Shown: positions 42,541-52,300, counted from the first letter of the stretch. The stretch: DNA of 64,000 bases from CAZRIE01 sp964600075 (GCA_964600075.1 CAZRIE010000003.1:51230-115229); one strand, 5' to 3'. Notes: generated by a model not told the origin, from the letters alone. A program made the numbers and translations.

Positions 42541-43066
42541 AATATAATTCATAGAGCTCCATATCTAAGGGGTTTTCGCCTGGTGGCGTATGGGATGCTT
42601 TTAACGTCTTCTGCCATTTGAAACCGCATTTTTCGGCAACGCGAACACTTGCTTTGTTCGTAGGGTGGGCGATAATCTGGAGCGTTTTCAATTTCAGGAT
42701 TTCGAATGCATACCGCGAAGTTTCCTTTACGATCTGGCTTATCCAACCTCTGCCTTCATAAGATTCATCGATACAGTAGGCGAATTCGCCGATACCTTTG
42801 TTCCACTTGAGTTCTTTGAGAATGAGTAGTCCCACTACTTTACTGTTGGAACCATCACGTATTCCCCAGGTAAATTCTGATTGGTCGGCATTCTCTTTTT
42901 GCTTCCGCTGAATAAAATCCTTCGAATCGGACTCAGAAAGGTTTTGTCCGAGCGTTTTTGGAAAATACCGCCGAAACCGTTCTGAATTAACAGACATGAT
43001 CTCAAACAGAGTAGCTGCATCTATTAGCTGCAATTCATTTACAACAAAGTTTTTGGTTTCGATCAT
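42530..43066 (-). CDS. GNAT family N-acetyltransferase (RimJ/RimL-like)
   Basis: 178 residues. Seen: the RimJ/RimL-type layout with FVVNELQLIDAATLFEIM, GLLILKELKWNKGIGEFAYCIDESYEGRGWISQIVKE (acetyl-CoA loop, here YEGRGW) and IAHPTNKASVRVAEKCGFKWQ. Likely acetylates an amino terminus or small amine. Embedded in the heme operon between hemE and hemF, overlapping hemF. This placement recurs in flavobacteria in my recollection, but no heme function is known. Confidence 0.88.
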   Translation of the reverse strand: MIETKNFVVNELQLIDAATLFEIMSVNSERFRRYFPKTLGQNLSESDSKDFIQRKQKENADQSEFTWGIRDGSNSKVVGLLILKELKWNKGIGEFAYCIDESYEGRGWISQIVKETSRYAFEILKLKTLQIIAHPTNKASVRVAEKCGFKWQKTLKASHTPPGENPLDMELYELYYEG

Positions 43067-43196
43067 GCTTTCGCTGTTAGACCTGTCAGGTTTATTTTCG
43101 TTAGCGATTGGATGTAGTTCTACTATGAAAATGTGCTCTTCGTGAAGAAAACTGAGAGGTCTTCATCGAAGAACCGGCATTAAAATACTAACTACT

Positions 43197-44222
43197 TTAT
43201 ATTTTATACTCTTTTACCGCATCAATAAAAGCCTTGGCATTTTCAACGGGAATATTCGGTAAAATACCGTGACCCAAGTTAACGATGTATTGATCCTTGC
43301 CGAACTCGTTGATCATCTGCGTAACCATCTTTTTGATTTCGGAGGGCGGCGATAGTAAGCGCGACGGATCAAAGTTGCCCTGTAAGGTAATCTTACCACC
43401 GCTAAGATAGCGTGCGTTTCTGGCAGAACAAGTCCAGTCGACCCCCAATGCCGAAGCTCCAGATTTAGCCATATCGCCCAAGGCGAACCAACAGCCTTTT
43501 CCGAATACAATTACGGGGGCCTCATCTTTTAATGCGTCGATAATCTGTTGAATATACTGCCAAGAAAATTCTTGATAGTCAACCGGTGAAAGCATGCCGC
43601 CCCAAGAATCAAAAACCTGAACGGCACTTACCCCGGCATTTACTTTTGCCTTGAGGTAGGCAATAGTTGTATCCGTTATTTTTTGAAGCATTTCATGGGC
43701 CGCAAAGGGTTGGGTAAAACAAAATTCCTTCGCTTTGTCAAATGTTTTGCTACCCTGCCCTTGTACGCAATAGCAAAGAATCGTCCATGGCGAACCGGCA
43801 AAACCGATAAGCGGTACTTCGTCGTTCAGTTTTTCTTTCGTCGCCTTGATGGCCTGCATCACATAGTCCAATGCCTCGTTCACATCGGGCACGATAACAT
43901 TATCGACATCTTTTTGCGAGCGAATGGGATTAGGCAAATACGGCCCAAAATTCGGTTTCATCTGCACCTCGATATTCATCGCTTGTGGAATCACCAAAAT
44001 GTCTGAAAACAAAATGGCCGCATCCATACCATACCTGCGGATGGGCTGTACTGTAATCTCGGAAGCCAATTCGGGGGTCTGACATCGCGTAAAGAAATCG
44101 TATTTCTTTTTGATTTCCATGAATTCGGGCAGATAGCGCCCAGCTTGACGCATCATCCACACAGGTGGACGGTCAACCGTTTCACCTCTTAGAGCTCTTA
44201 GGAATAGGTCGTTTTTCAACAT
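43197..44222 (-). CDS. hemE: Uroporphyrinogen decarboxylase
   Basis: Decarboxylates uroporphyrinogen III to coproporphyrinogen III in the cytosol. Seen: the N-terminal signature RPPVWMMRQAGRYLPEF, GFAGSPWTILCYCVQGQGSK, VFDSWGGMLSP, and the C-terminal VNLGHGILPNIPVENAKAFIDAVKEY. 341 aa, as expected. It is separated from hemCD upstream by 189 bp of repeat sequence (REP-like and a MITE). Confidence 0.97.
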   Translation of the reverse strand: MLKNDLFLRALRGETVDRPPVWMMRQAGRYLPEFMEIKKKYDFFTRCQTPELASEITVQPIRRYGMDAAILFSDILVIPQAMNIEVQMKPNFGPYLPNPIRSQKDVDNVIVPDVNEALDYVMQAIKATKEKLNDEVPLIGFAGSPWTILCYCVQGQGSKTFDKAKEFCFTQPFAAHEMLQKITDTTIAYLKAKVNAGVSAVQVFDSWGGMLSPVDYQEFSWQYIQQIIDALKDEAPVIVFGKGCWFALGDMAKSGASALGVDWTCSARNARYLSGGKITLQGNFDPSRLLSPPSEIKKMVTQMINEFGKDQYIVNLGHGILPNIPVENAKAFIDAVKEYKI

Positions 44223-44233
44223 ATTTATTTTTT

Positions 44234-44257
44234 GTCATTCCCGCGAAGGCGGGAATC
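44234..44257. repeat. REP-like palindrome
   Basis: GTCATTCCCGCGAAGGCGGG(AATC): CCCGC and GCGGG pair around GAAG. A second copy in inverse orientation is at 57976-57998, and a degenerate one (TGTCATTCCCGTGAAGACTC) is at about 29124. A widely distributed bacterial intergenic palindrome. Confidence 0.7.
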
Positions 44258-44278
44258 GCACTCACTTTTCTTGTCATT

Positions 44279-44410
44279 CGTCATTGCAAGGAGCGTATCT
44301 GCGTTTAAGCAGATTCGAGACATGGCAATCTTGTTGAATATTTTAAAGTGATCAACAGTTTGCCGCGTCGCCTAGCTTGCTTTTGGCAAACTAGGCTCCT
44401 CGCAAAGACG
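44279..44410. mobile_element. MITE-like element next to hemCD
   Basis: A 132-bp stretch bounded by CGTCATTGCAAGGAGC (44279-44294) and GCTCCTCGCAAAGACG (44395-44410), 16-bp terminal inverted repeats with two mismatches. Inside are hairpins CTGCGTTTAAGCAG and CCTAG...CTAGG. No ORF. It ends one base before the hemCD stop codon. Confidence 0.65.
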
Positions 44411-44411
44411 T

Positions 44412-45995
44412 TTATTTTTTACCGTACTGCCAATTCACCAAGTCAATAACACTCTCTACCGTAGGCATCTTGGCCACCCGAACATCTGCAAAATGCTTTC
44501 GGGCTTCCGTAGCAGTCGTTTCTCCAATGCAATAGGCAATCTTGTTCGGTGTATTCTTTAGCAAATAACTTTCGACCGCAGACGGACTATAGAACATCAC
44601 GCCCGCAATGCTTTCATCAACTTTCGTTGGGGCATGCTTAGTTGTATAGGCCTCCACCTCATTCACCTTAATGTTATTCTCGCTTAGGATATCTGGCAGA
44701 TCATCCATCCGGAGATTACTGCAAAAATAAGTGACTTCCAGACCTTCTAAATACTCCACCAAATATTCGGCGAGTTTTTTTGCATTCTTTTCCTGATGCT
44801 TTACCGGGCCGATACGGCGTTCGATCAAACGTTTGGTCTTTCGACCGACACAATATATATTTTGAAACTCCAGTTCATCTGCGGAAACACGGGTCAATAA
44901 GGCCTCAACTGCATTCTGACTGGTCAAGACGACATTTCGTATCTCCTTTTTCAGCACAGGAAGCGGAATACGATTCGGACTCACCTTGATAAAATCTTCG
45001 GACTTTACCCTAATCCCCTCCTTGAACAGGCCTAGCTGTTCGTGGGTCAAATCTTTTGTCGAAAATATATCCGTTCTCAAAGAACCCCCATGAATTTGGT
45101 TCATCAGCAACTTGCCACCACGGCTTAGAATACTATTCGCACAATCTCGGCCTAAAAACTCGTGTTTGCCAAGGGGTGCAGATAATTCAGCTTCTAGTTT
45201 TTTCTTCCCATCGACGGTCAAGAGTACGCCTTGCAGGGTAACTTCGTCAGTTTCGTCGATTTTAGCAAAAGCACCAATTGGTGAGGTACAGCCCCCTTCA
45301 AGAATGCGGAGAAACTCCCGTTCTAATCGGGTGCAGATTTCGGTGGGTCTATGATTCATCTCGGCACAGGCTTCACGAACGAATTCGTCGTTTTCCATGG
45401 CGACGATCATAATCGCACCTTGTGCAGGTGCGGGTATCATCCACGTAAGTCCAAGCGTGTTTTCAGGTTCAAGGCCGATGCGTTCCAATCCTGCTGCTGC
45501 AAAAATGGCCGCGTTCCAGTCATTATTTACCAATTTTTCGTGACGACTGTTGATATTGCCCCGCAAATCAACAACGGTATGCGTAGGATAGCGGTTGAGC
45601 CATTGTGCTTTTCTCCGAAGGCTTCCTGTTGCTATTACGGCTTCCCGTTCCCCAAGAAATTCTTCATTCTTCTTAAAAGCCAAGATATCGTAATAGTTCC
45701 CTCGCTCTAAAACAGCGCCCTGCACAATACCTTCTGGTAAGGCGGTTGGCACATCCTTCATGCTATGCACGGCAATATCGATTTCGCCTTTGAGCATGGC
45801 GATGTCCAAAGTTTTGGTAAAAATACCGGTGATACCCAACTCATAAAGAGGTTTGTCAAGTACCAGATCGCCTGTGGCCTTTACGGGTACTAGAACGGTT
45901 CGATGCCCCAAGGCTTCTAGCATGTCCTTTACAGTATTCGCCTGCCATAACGCCAATTCGCTATCGCGGGTACCGATTCGGATGACCTTGCTCAT
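44412..45995 (-). CDS. hemC-hemD: Hydroxymethylbilane synthase / uroporphyrinogen-III synthase fusion
   Basis: Bifunctional enzyme for two successive heme steps. Residues 1 to about 305 are HemC: RIGTRDSELALWQA, AVHSMKDVP, TGSLRRKAQ, DLRGNINSR, and the dipyrromethane cofactor cysteine C236 in LEGGCTSPIGA. Residues about 315-527 are HemD: VLTSQNAVEALL, TYFCSNLRMDDLPDIL, VEAYTT, VMFYSPSAVESYL, YCIGETTATEARKHF. The 527-aa length is about the sum of separate HemC and HemD. The start ATG overlaps the hemA stop (ATGA, 45992-45995), so translation is coupled. The fusion would keep the unstable hydroxymethylbilane close to HemD. Confidence 0.95.
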   Translation of the reverse strand: MSKVIRIGTRDSELALWQANTVKDMLEALGHRTVLVPVKATGDLVLDKPLYELGITGIFTKTLDIAMLKGEIDIAVHSMKDVPTALPEGIVQGAVLERGNYYDILAFKKNEEFLGEREAVIATGSLRRKAQWLNRYPTHTVVDLRGNINSRHEKLVNNDWNAAIFAAAGLERIGLEPENTLGLTWMIPAPAQGAIMIVAMENDEFVREACAEMNHRPTEICTRLEREFLRILEGGCTSPIGAFAKIDETDEVTLQGVLLTVDGKKKLEAELSAPLGKHEFLGRDCANSILSRGGKLLMNQIHGGSLRTDIFSTKDLTHEQLGLFKEGIRVKSEDFIKVSPNRIPLPVLKKEIRNVVLTSQNAVEALLTRVSADELEFQNIYCVGRKTKRLIERRIGPVKHQEKNAKKLAEYLVEYLEGLEVTYFCSNLRMDDLPDILSENNIKVNEVEAYTTKHAPTKVDESIAGVMFYSPSAVESYLLKNTPNKIAYCIGETTATEARKHFADVRVAKMPTVESVIDLVNWQYGKK

Positions 45996-47248
45996 GGGGT
46001 ATCGATTTCGAGTTGAAAAACTTTTTGGATGAGTTCGAGACTAGTGTCGGCATCGACATCGTCGTCTTTGAGGTGGTTAGCGAACTGTTTGGTGATTTTT
46101 TGGATGATGCGGTTAGAGATTACATCGGCCTGTTCTTCGTTGAAGTCCGAAAGTTTCTTGGATTGATAATCCAATTCTTCATCTTTCATGGTTTTCAACT
46201 TCTTTTTCAAGGCCTTGATAACGGGAGCGAATTTTCGGGTTTCGAGCCACTGAATGAAGTCGTGCTTTACTTCGTCGATAATTTCTTCTGCTTCTGGAAT
46301 GAATTGTTTTCTGCGCTCTAAGGTATCGTCAGTTATTTGGGAGAGATAATCTAGGTGGATAAGCGTCACATTTTCTAATTCGGAAACGTCATCGGAAACA
46401 TTTTTGGGAATGGAAAGATCTAAAATCAACAATGGCTTTTTGGTATAGATCAATTCTTTAGAAATAGTTGGCGACTGGGCGCTCGTGGCGACGATCAATA
46501 CATCGGTATTTCGTATTTCGGTCTGCAAATCCCCATAATCCTTGACAATTAAATTGAACTTTCCGGCAATTTTCTCAGCCTTGTCCTTGGTGCGGTTGAT
46601 AAGCGTGATATGATTGTTCTTGGTATGTTTAATAAGGTTTTCACATGTGTTGCGGCCAATCTTTCCAGTTCCAAATAGCAATATGTTTTTATTGGAAATA
46701 TCTTCAACGTTTTCCATGATATAACGCACGGATGCAAAAGCTACGGAAGTGGCACCCGAAGAAATCTCTGTTTCGTTCTTGATGCGCTTACTGGCCTGAA
46801 TGACAGAATTGCATAGGCGTTCGATAAAGGGGTTGGCAATACCGAACTTTTTCGAACGGTTAAAACTCGATCGCAACTGACTAATGATTTCGAAATCCCC
46901 TAAAATCTGACTATCCAGCCCAGTGCCAACACGAAAGAGGTGACTTATGGCATCATTATTCTTGTAAACGTAAGCTACTTCTTGAAATTCTTCTACCGAA
47001 CCCACTGTGTTATCACAAAGCAGTTTGATCAATTGAAAAGGGTGCTGAGCGAAACCGTGAAGTTCCGTACGATTACAGGTCGAAGTGACCAGAAGTCCGT
47101 CTACACCCTGTGCCTTGGCCTGTATCACGATTTGTTCCATAGCGGCAGGATCAACACTGAACTTGCCACGAACCTCGGCATCCGCTTTCAAATAGCTTAG
47201 GCCAATCGTGTAAAATGAACTATGTCTGGAAATATGGTAGTCTTTCAT
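45992..47248 (-). CDS. hemA: Glutamyl-tRNA reductase
   Basis: Reduces glutamyl-tRNA to glutamate-1-semialdehyde, the committed step of the C5 heme pathway. Seen: 418 aa from ATG 47248 (MKDYHISRHSSFYTIGLSY; a frame open to 47272 is not supported), catalytic cysteine C58 in VTSTCNRTELHGF, the NADPH fold ILLFGTGKIGRNTCENL, and a C-terminal dimerisation helix. First heme gene of the operon, coupled to hemCD, and divergent from an AraC/PchR-like regulator. hemL, needed for the next step, is not in this window. Confidence 0.95.
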   Translation of the reverse strand: MKDYHISRHSSFYTIGLSYLKADAEVRGKFSVDPAAMEQIVIQAKAQGVDGLLVTSTCNRTELHGFAQHPFQLIKLLCDNTVGSVEEFQEVAYVYKNNDAISHLFRVGTGLDSQILGDFEIISQLRSSFNRSKKFGIANPFIERLCNSVIQASKRIKNETEISSGATSVAFASVRYIMENVEDISNKNILLFGTGKIGRNTCENLIKHTKNNHITLINRTKDKAEKIAGKFNLIVKDYGDLQTEIRNTDVLIVATSAQSPTISKELIYTKKPLLILDLSIPKNVSDDVSELENVTLIHLDYLSQITDDTLERRKQFIPEAEEIIDEVKHDFIQWLETRKFAPVIKALKKKLKTMKDEELDYQSKKLSDFNEEQADVISNRIIQKITKQFANHLKDDDVDADTSLELIQKVFQLEIDTP

Positions 47249-47269
47249 GAAAACTTTAAGAAGCAGAAA

Positions 47270-47277
47270 CAAAAATA
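47270..47277 (-). promoter_or_regulatory. Candidate -7 element of hemA
   Basis: Minus-strand TATTTTTG (47277 to 47270), 21 bp before the hemA ATG. It fits TAnnTTTG; the -33 box is not obvious. Confidence 0.4.
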
Positions 47278-47372
47278 CAGGGCTATACCGAATAAAAATA
47301 ACGCTAGCGGAACAATAAGTATCGTTTCGGGTTTTTTTAGATGTATATCTATATTTATCCGCTTAAAACCAA

Positions 47373-47380
47373 TATTTTTG
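47373..47380 (+). promoter_or_regulatory. Candidate -7 element of the AraC regulator gene
   Basis: TATTTTTG on the plus strand would start transcription near 47387, just before the palindrome at 47410-47428. Confidence 0.35.
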
Positions 47381-47409
47381 TAGGAAATACTACGTTTCGC
47401 ACTGTATTT

Positions 47410-47428
47410 ATTTAGAACGTTTCTAAAT
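47410..47428. promoter_or_regulatory. 19-bp inverted-repeat operator candidate
   Basis: ATTTAGAA-CGT-TTCTAAAT is a perfect 8+8 bp inverted repeat with a 3-bp spacer, 25 bp before the AraC ATG. It is shaped like a site for a dimeric regulator. The same left half occurs at the suf promoter (22117). Confidence 0.55.
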
Positions 47429-47452
47429 AGAAAGAATAAAACCCTACTCATC

Positions 47453-48340
47453 ATGGATGAAAAAAATGTCGCTAAAGGTTCATTTCAAGAAGTGTTTATC
47501 GAAGACGGATTCTTTGTGCTGAAAATACAGAACGATAGTACGCAAATTCAGAAAGTATTGCGTGACATCGACAGTTCATTCATTCAATTTCATTTTTGTT
47601 TGAAAGGGAACGCTAAATTTATTTTTAACGATGGTCATTATGCTTTAGAAGTTTCTGAAGAAAATTCACTTTTGCTCTACAATACTCAGCTAGACCTCCC
47701 TATGAACTTAGAGCTGAACCCAAATTCTTGGCTGGTTTCAATAGTACTGACGATACGAAAATTCCATTCGCTATTTTCCAAGGAGGCGGCATACATTCCG
47801 TTTTTAAGTTCTGATAACAAGGATAAAAAATATTATTCGCAGGAAGGGGTGAGTCCCGCGATTGCCGTAATCCTCAGCCAGATTATGAACTATAACTTGC
47901 ATCCATCTATAAAAGAACTTTATATTAAAGGGAAGGTCTACGAATTGATCGCTCTTTATTTCAACAAAAGCGAAGATGCCGATATTGAACAATGTCCCTT
48001 TTTGGTCGATGAAGACAATGTACTGCGCATACGAAAGGCCAAAGAAATCATCATTTCACGAATGGCCGAACCTCCCACCTTGGCAGAACTTTCAGAAGAA
48101 ATCGGACTTTCCCTAAAAAAACTAAAGGAAGGTTTTAAACAAATTTATGGAGACCCCGTTTTTAGCTTTTTGTTTGATTACAAAATGGAATATGCCAGAA
48201 AGATGTTGGAAACTGGTCAATACAACGTAAACGAAGTCGGTTTAAGAGTGGGTTATAGCACGGCCAGCCATTTTATTTCTGCCTTCAAGAAAAAGTATGG
48301 CACTACGCCCAAAAAGTATTTGATGGCACTGGCGAACTAG
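47453..48340 (+). CDS. AraC family regulator (PchR-like), next to hemA
   Basis: 295 residues. Residues 1 to about 180 are a cupin-like sensor domain (FIQFHFCLKGNAKFIFNDGHYALEV, LLLYNTQLDLPMNLEL), similar to PchR/YqhC-type regulators that bind siderophores or small ligands. Residues about 195-295 are the two helix-turn-helix motifs (ILTELSEEIGLSLKKLKEGFK-type, here LAELSEEIGLSLKKLKEGF, and VNEVGLRVGYSTASHFISAFKKKYGTTPKKY). Divergent from hemA; the 204-bp gap holds promoters for both and a palindrome. It may control heme synthesis according to iron or heme, inferred from position. Confidence 0.88.
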   Translation: MDEKNVAKGSFQEVFIEDGFFVLKIQNDSTQIQKVLRDIDSSFIQFHFCLKGNAKFIFNDGHYALEVSEENSLLLYNTQLDLPMNLELNPNSWLVSIVLTIRKFHSLFSKEAAYIPFLSSDNKDKKYYSQEGVSPAIAVILSQIMNYNLHPSIKELYIKGKVYELIALYFNKSEDADIEQCPFLVDEDNVLRIRKAKEIIISRMAEPPTLAELSEEIGLSLKKLKEGFKQIYGDPVFSFLFDYKMEYARKMLETGQYNVNEVGLRVGYSTASHFISAFKKKYGTTPKKYLMALAN

Positions 48341-49179
48341 AGTGGTCTAGCTACCATAATCCCTATATTACTTTTAATTCCCTTTAGATAATCTGCCAAA
48401 GGAAGTTTTGACACCTCAACTTCCATTGAACCCGTTGAGGCATGTAGTAAATGAATGCGCCCATCTTTTTCACGGGTGGCGATACCGGTATGGGTTACAT
48501 CGAGTCCTTTTATAGAAGTTGCCAAGGCAATGATATCTCCAGTTTGGATTAAATGTTCGTTCGCTTCAATTTGGTCTTGCGGTACGTAACAAAATCCACT
48601 TTTCGCGAGCTCATTTTCGGTTTCGATGATTTTTTCAAAGTTCGCATCATCCTTTAAAAAGGGATAGAGGTCGCGATGTGTACCCATAAAGTTGATTTGC
48701 TTGTTCATTTCGATGCCGCCGATTTCCGAAGTTATCGCCTTGACCAAACCCTTTTCTTCATTGTTTGAAATCCATTCGGAAAAGTAATGTAGACGGGAGC
48801 CGTAACCATTGAGCTTTCCTTCTTTATACCGAATGGTTTCTAAGGTGTTTGTAAACGAATCAAAATCTGTTTTTTCATCCTTTAAAAGTAAACCAAAGGC
48901 CAACACATTTTCCACGAAGGTGGTACAATCAAGGCCGTGAAGATTGACAACCAGCGATTCGGCATCTCCGATTTCCAAGGTTTTGGCCACGTAGGGAATG
49001 CCGATAAAAGTCTTTCCGACAGCCACTGTGGTTTTACCAAAATCGTTTTCTAATAGGCCATCGATTTCCATGGCCTTGTTTTCGAAGGCTTTTTTATCAG
49101 CAGGTGAACATGTTATTTGTTGGGCGGTAGCGACACTTGCTGAAAGAAAAATAAATAGGAAGGGAAGCGAAACTTTCAT
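48337..49179 (-). CDS. Periplasmic DUF1460 amidase (NlpC/P60-like)
   Basis: 280 residues of the N-acetylmuramoyl-L-alanine amidase-like DUF1460 family. Seen: a signal peptide (LPFLFIFLSASVATAQ), catalytic cysteine C85 in GLDCTTFVENVLAF, and the later His in GLDVTHTGIATREKDGRIHLLHAS. Such enzymes cleave muropeptides and act in peptidoglycan turnover or recycling. Its 3' end overlaps the convergent AraC gene by 4 bp. Confidence 0.88.
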   Translation of the reverse strand: MKVSLPFLFIFLSASVATAQQITCSPADKKAFENKAMEIDGLLENDFGKTTVAVGKTFIGIPYVAKTLEIGDAESLVVNLHGLDCTTFVENVLAFGLLLKDEKTDFDSFTNTLETIRYKEGKLNGYGSRLHYFSEWISNNEEKGLVKAITSEIGGIEMNKQINFMGTHRDLYPFLKDDANFEKIIETENELAKSGFCYVPQDQIEANEHLIQTGDIIALATSIKGLDVTHTGIATREKDGRIHLLHASTGSMEVEVSKLPLADYLKGIKSNIGIMVARPL

Positions 49180-49327
49180 TGGATAAGTGATTTAAGCAAA
49201 AATAGGGGTTCATTATTAGATATCTTTTTTATAGACTTGTGATTTTGATTTATAAATCTTCCGTGACATTTTACAACTCTCAAAATTGTAAGTAACTTTA
49301 ACAAATTTGTCAATTTTATAGAAAGCA

Positions 49328-52300
49328 ATGAATAAAAGCCACTCGATTTTCGTATTCCTTTTTTTGATAACGTGCTTAGTTTCCATCGGTCAAGAAACCA
49401 AACGCGATTGGGAGAATCCTGAGATTTATGCGATTAATAAGTTAGAACCTCACGCATATTTTATTCCTTTTCAAGATTCGGAATCGGCACTTTCATTTAA
49501 TAAGAGTACCTCTGAGAGATATCGATTATTAAACGGCCAATGGAATTTTAAACTCATCGACAATCCAGATGATACTCCCGATGGGTTTTACGCTCGGGAA
49601 TTTAATACGGCTGCCTGGGATTCGATCACGGTTCCCAGCAACTGGCAATTACAAGGGTTTGGCAAGCCTATTTATGTGAACATGTCGATGCCCTTTGAAA
49701 GTAACCCTCCGAACGTTCCTCAAAGCGGGAATGAAACTGGACTGTATCGCGTTAACTTTGAGTTAGAAAAATCATGGGAAAGAGATAATACCATTTTGGC
49801 TTTCGAAGGCGTGCAATCAGCATTCTATCTATGGGTCAATGGGCAAAAAGTTGGCTACAGTCAAGGAAGCATGACTACGGCCGAATTCGATATTTCAAAA
49901 TACATCAAGGTCGGAAAGAATAACTTGGCCGTAGAAGTAATTCGATGGTCTGATGGTAGTTATCTTGAAAATCAAGATTTTTGGCGGCTTAGCGGAATAT
50001 ATAGGGATGTCTACCTTTTGCGCAGGCCCAAAACCCATATCAAAGATTTTCAAGTGGTTACCGATTTAGACCTCCTGTATAAAAATGCGGAGCTCAAAGT
50101 CGATGTAATTCTAGAAAGTGCCGAAAACAGTTTCGGTGGAATCTTACAGACATTGCTTTTGGATCACAATGGAGAGCGAGTTGCAGAGCAGCAAATCGCA
50201 TTGAATTCCCGAAAGGTTGCGGTTACTATTCCAGTTGAAAACCCTAAGAAATGGAATGCCGAGACACCCAATCTTTACACTTTGGTCATTAATCTCGAAG
50301 CTGAAGATGGCTCAATGGAAAGCATTGCAAAAAAAATAGGTTTTCGAGAGGTAGAACTGAAAAATGGCCAGATTTTGATAAATGGTGCGGTGGTGCTTTT
50401 TAAAGGTGTTAATCGGCACGAGTTCGACCCGAAAAAAGGTCGTGCCCTTGATGAAAATTCAATGGTTCAGGATATCAAAATGATGAAGCGCTATAATTTC
50501 AATTCGGTACGTACGGCGCACTATCCGAATCAGGCCAGATGGTATGAACTTTGCGACGAGTACGGCCTTTATGTTATGGACGAGGCTAATCTAGAAAGTC
50601 ATGATCTTTGGATGAACTATAACAAGAGTCCGGTTAAATTCCCGGAATGGCGTAATGCAATTGTGGCCAGAGGCGTTGATATGGCCCAAAGAGACAAAAA
50701 TTTCGCTTCGGTCGTAATGTGGTCGTTGGGCAATGAAGCAGGTTATGGCCCGAATCTAGACGCTATGAGTCAAGCTATCCGTGATTTAGACCTTAGCGAT
50801 CGACCCGTTCATTATGAGAGTAAAGATATTGGTGTCGGGATAAAGGAAATTCAAGAAGGCGGGGTTCTTGACATGGCAAGCGGAGGCATGAAAATGATGG
50901 AAAATATGGGGAAACCTTCAAAACAAGATATTGGTTCGAGTATGTACCCCATGCCGAATAAGGCTAAAGAAGAAGCTTTGGCCGATGCTGAAAGACCTTA
51001 TATTTTTTGCGAATATGCGCACGCACAAGGTAACAGCACAGGGCATTTCAAGGAATTTTGGGATATTTTTGAAAAATACCCCAACATGCAAGGCGGATTT
51101 ATTTGGGATTGGGTAGATCAAGGTCTACTCAAAACAGATGCGAACGGAACCGAATTTTTTGCTTACGGTGGCGACTTCGGTGATGACCCAAACGATGGTA
51201 ACTTTTGTATTAATGGCCTAGTTTTTCCTAATCGTGAACCCAAACCGGCCTTAGAGGAAGTCAAAAAAGTACAACAATTCGTGAAGTTTGAGGCGATTGA
51301 CCTAGAAGCGGGAAGGTTCAAAATCAAGAACCACTATTATTTTCAAAACTTGAATTTCTCGGAAGTCAGATGGAAATTAGAAGCTTCCGGAAATACGATT
51401 TCGAAGGGCACCCTTGCTATTGATGATTTACTCCCTGGAGATTCACTTGAAATCAAGCTTCCCATTGAGCGTATTTCATTTGAAAAAGACAAGGATTATT
51501 ACATAACCATTGGCTTAAACTTGAAAGAAGCCCAAAACTGGGCAGATATCGGTCATGAAATCGCATGGGAACAATTTGGCATGAGTGATGCCGATGTTAA
51601 AGATATTACTATTGTTGGAAGCCCAATTACTAAAAAAGAGTCTGGCGAAAATATTCTTTTGGAAAATGAATCTTTTAAGGTCGATTTCAATAAAAAAACC
51701 GGACTCTTGGAGAACTACTCCTCGCAAGGGAAATTGTTATTTCAGCAAGGGCCGGCGCCTAATTTATGGAGGGCACCTACAGATAACGACCGAGGTGCCG
51801 ACTTTATGCCTTTTGTTGTCTTTAACGGTAAACATTGGCTCAATATGGGTCTTGACAAGATGGAAAATACAATCGATGATTTTTCCATCACCGAAGTAGC
51901 CCCAAATGAATTGAGAATTGATGTCGAAGGCAAGTTAAGAAGTTCTACCGCCTCTTTTCCTTATGAAACAACGTACACCATATTGGGCAACGGATCTATC
52001 AAGACCGATCATACAATCGTTCCCCCCAAGTTTTTTAGTGCGATAGCAAAAATGGCATTTATCGGTGGGCTGATAGGCACGTTGGTGATGTTAGGCCTTT
52101 TGATTCTGCTATGGCGGAAAATCAAACGCAAATGGATAAGGGCATTTGCGATGGCCATTCCTTTATTGCTTTTGTTGATTGCTTTTGGAGCCTTGTTCTA
52201 TGGAACCAAAGACTATTTTGATCGAAAGCCGTTAGCCAAAATAGGCATGCAATTGCAATTACCGAAAACGACGCAGAATATTTCATGGTACGGCAGAGGT

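Noticed and set aside
49305..49314. ACAAATTTGT palindrome before the beta-galactosidase gene
   Set aside because: A 10-bp AT-rich palindrome is expected by chance in such DNA, and no second copy is nearby.
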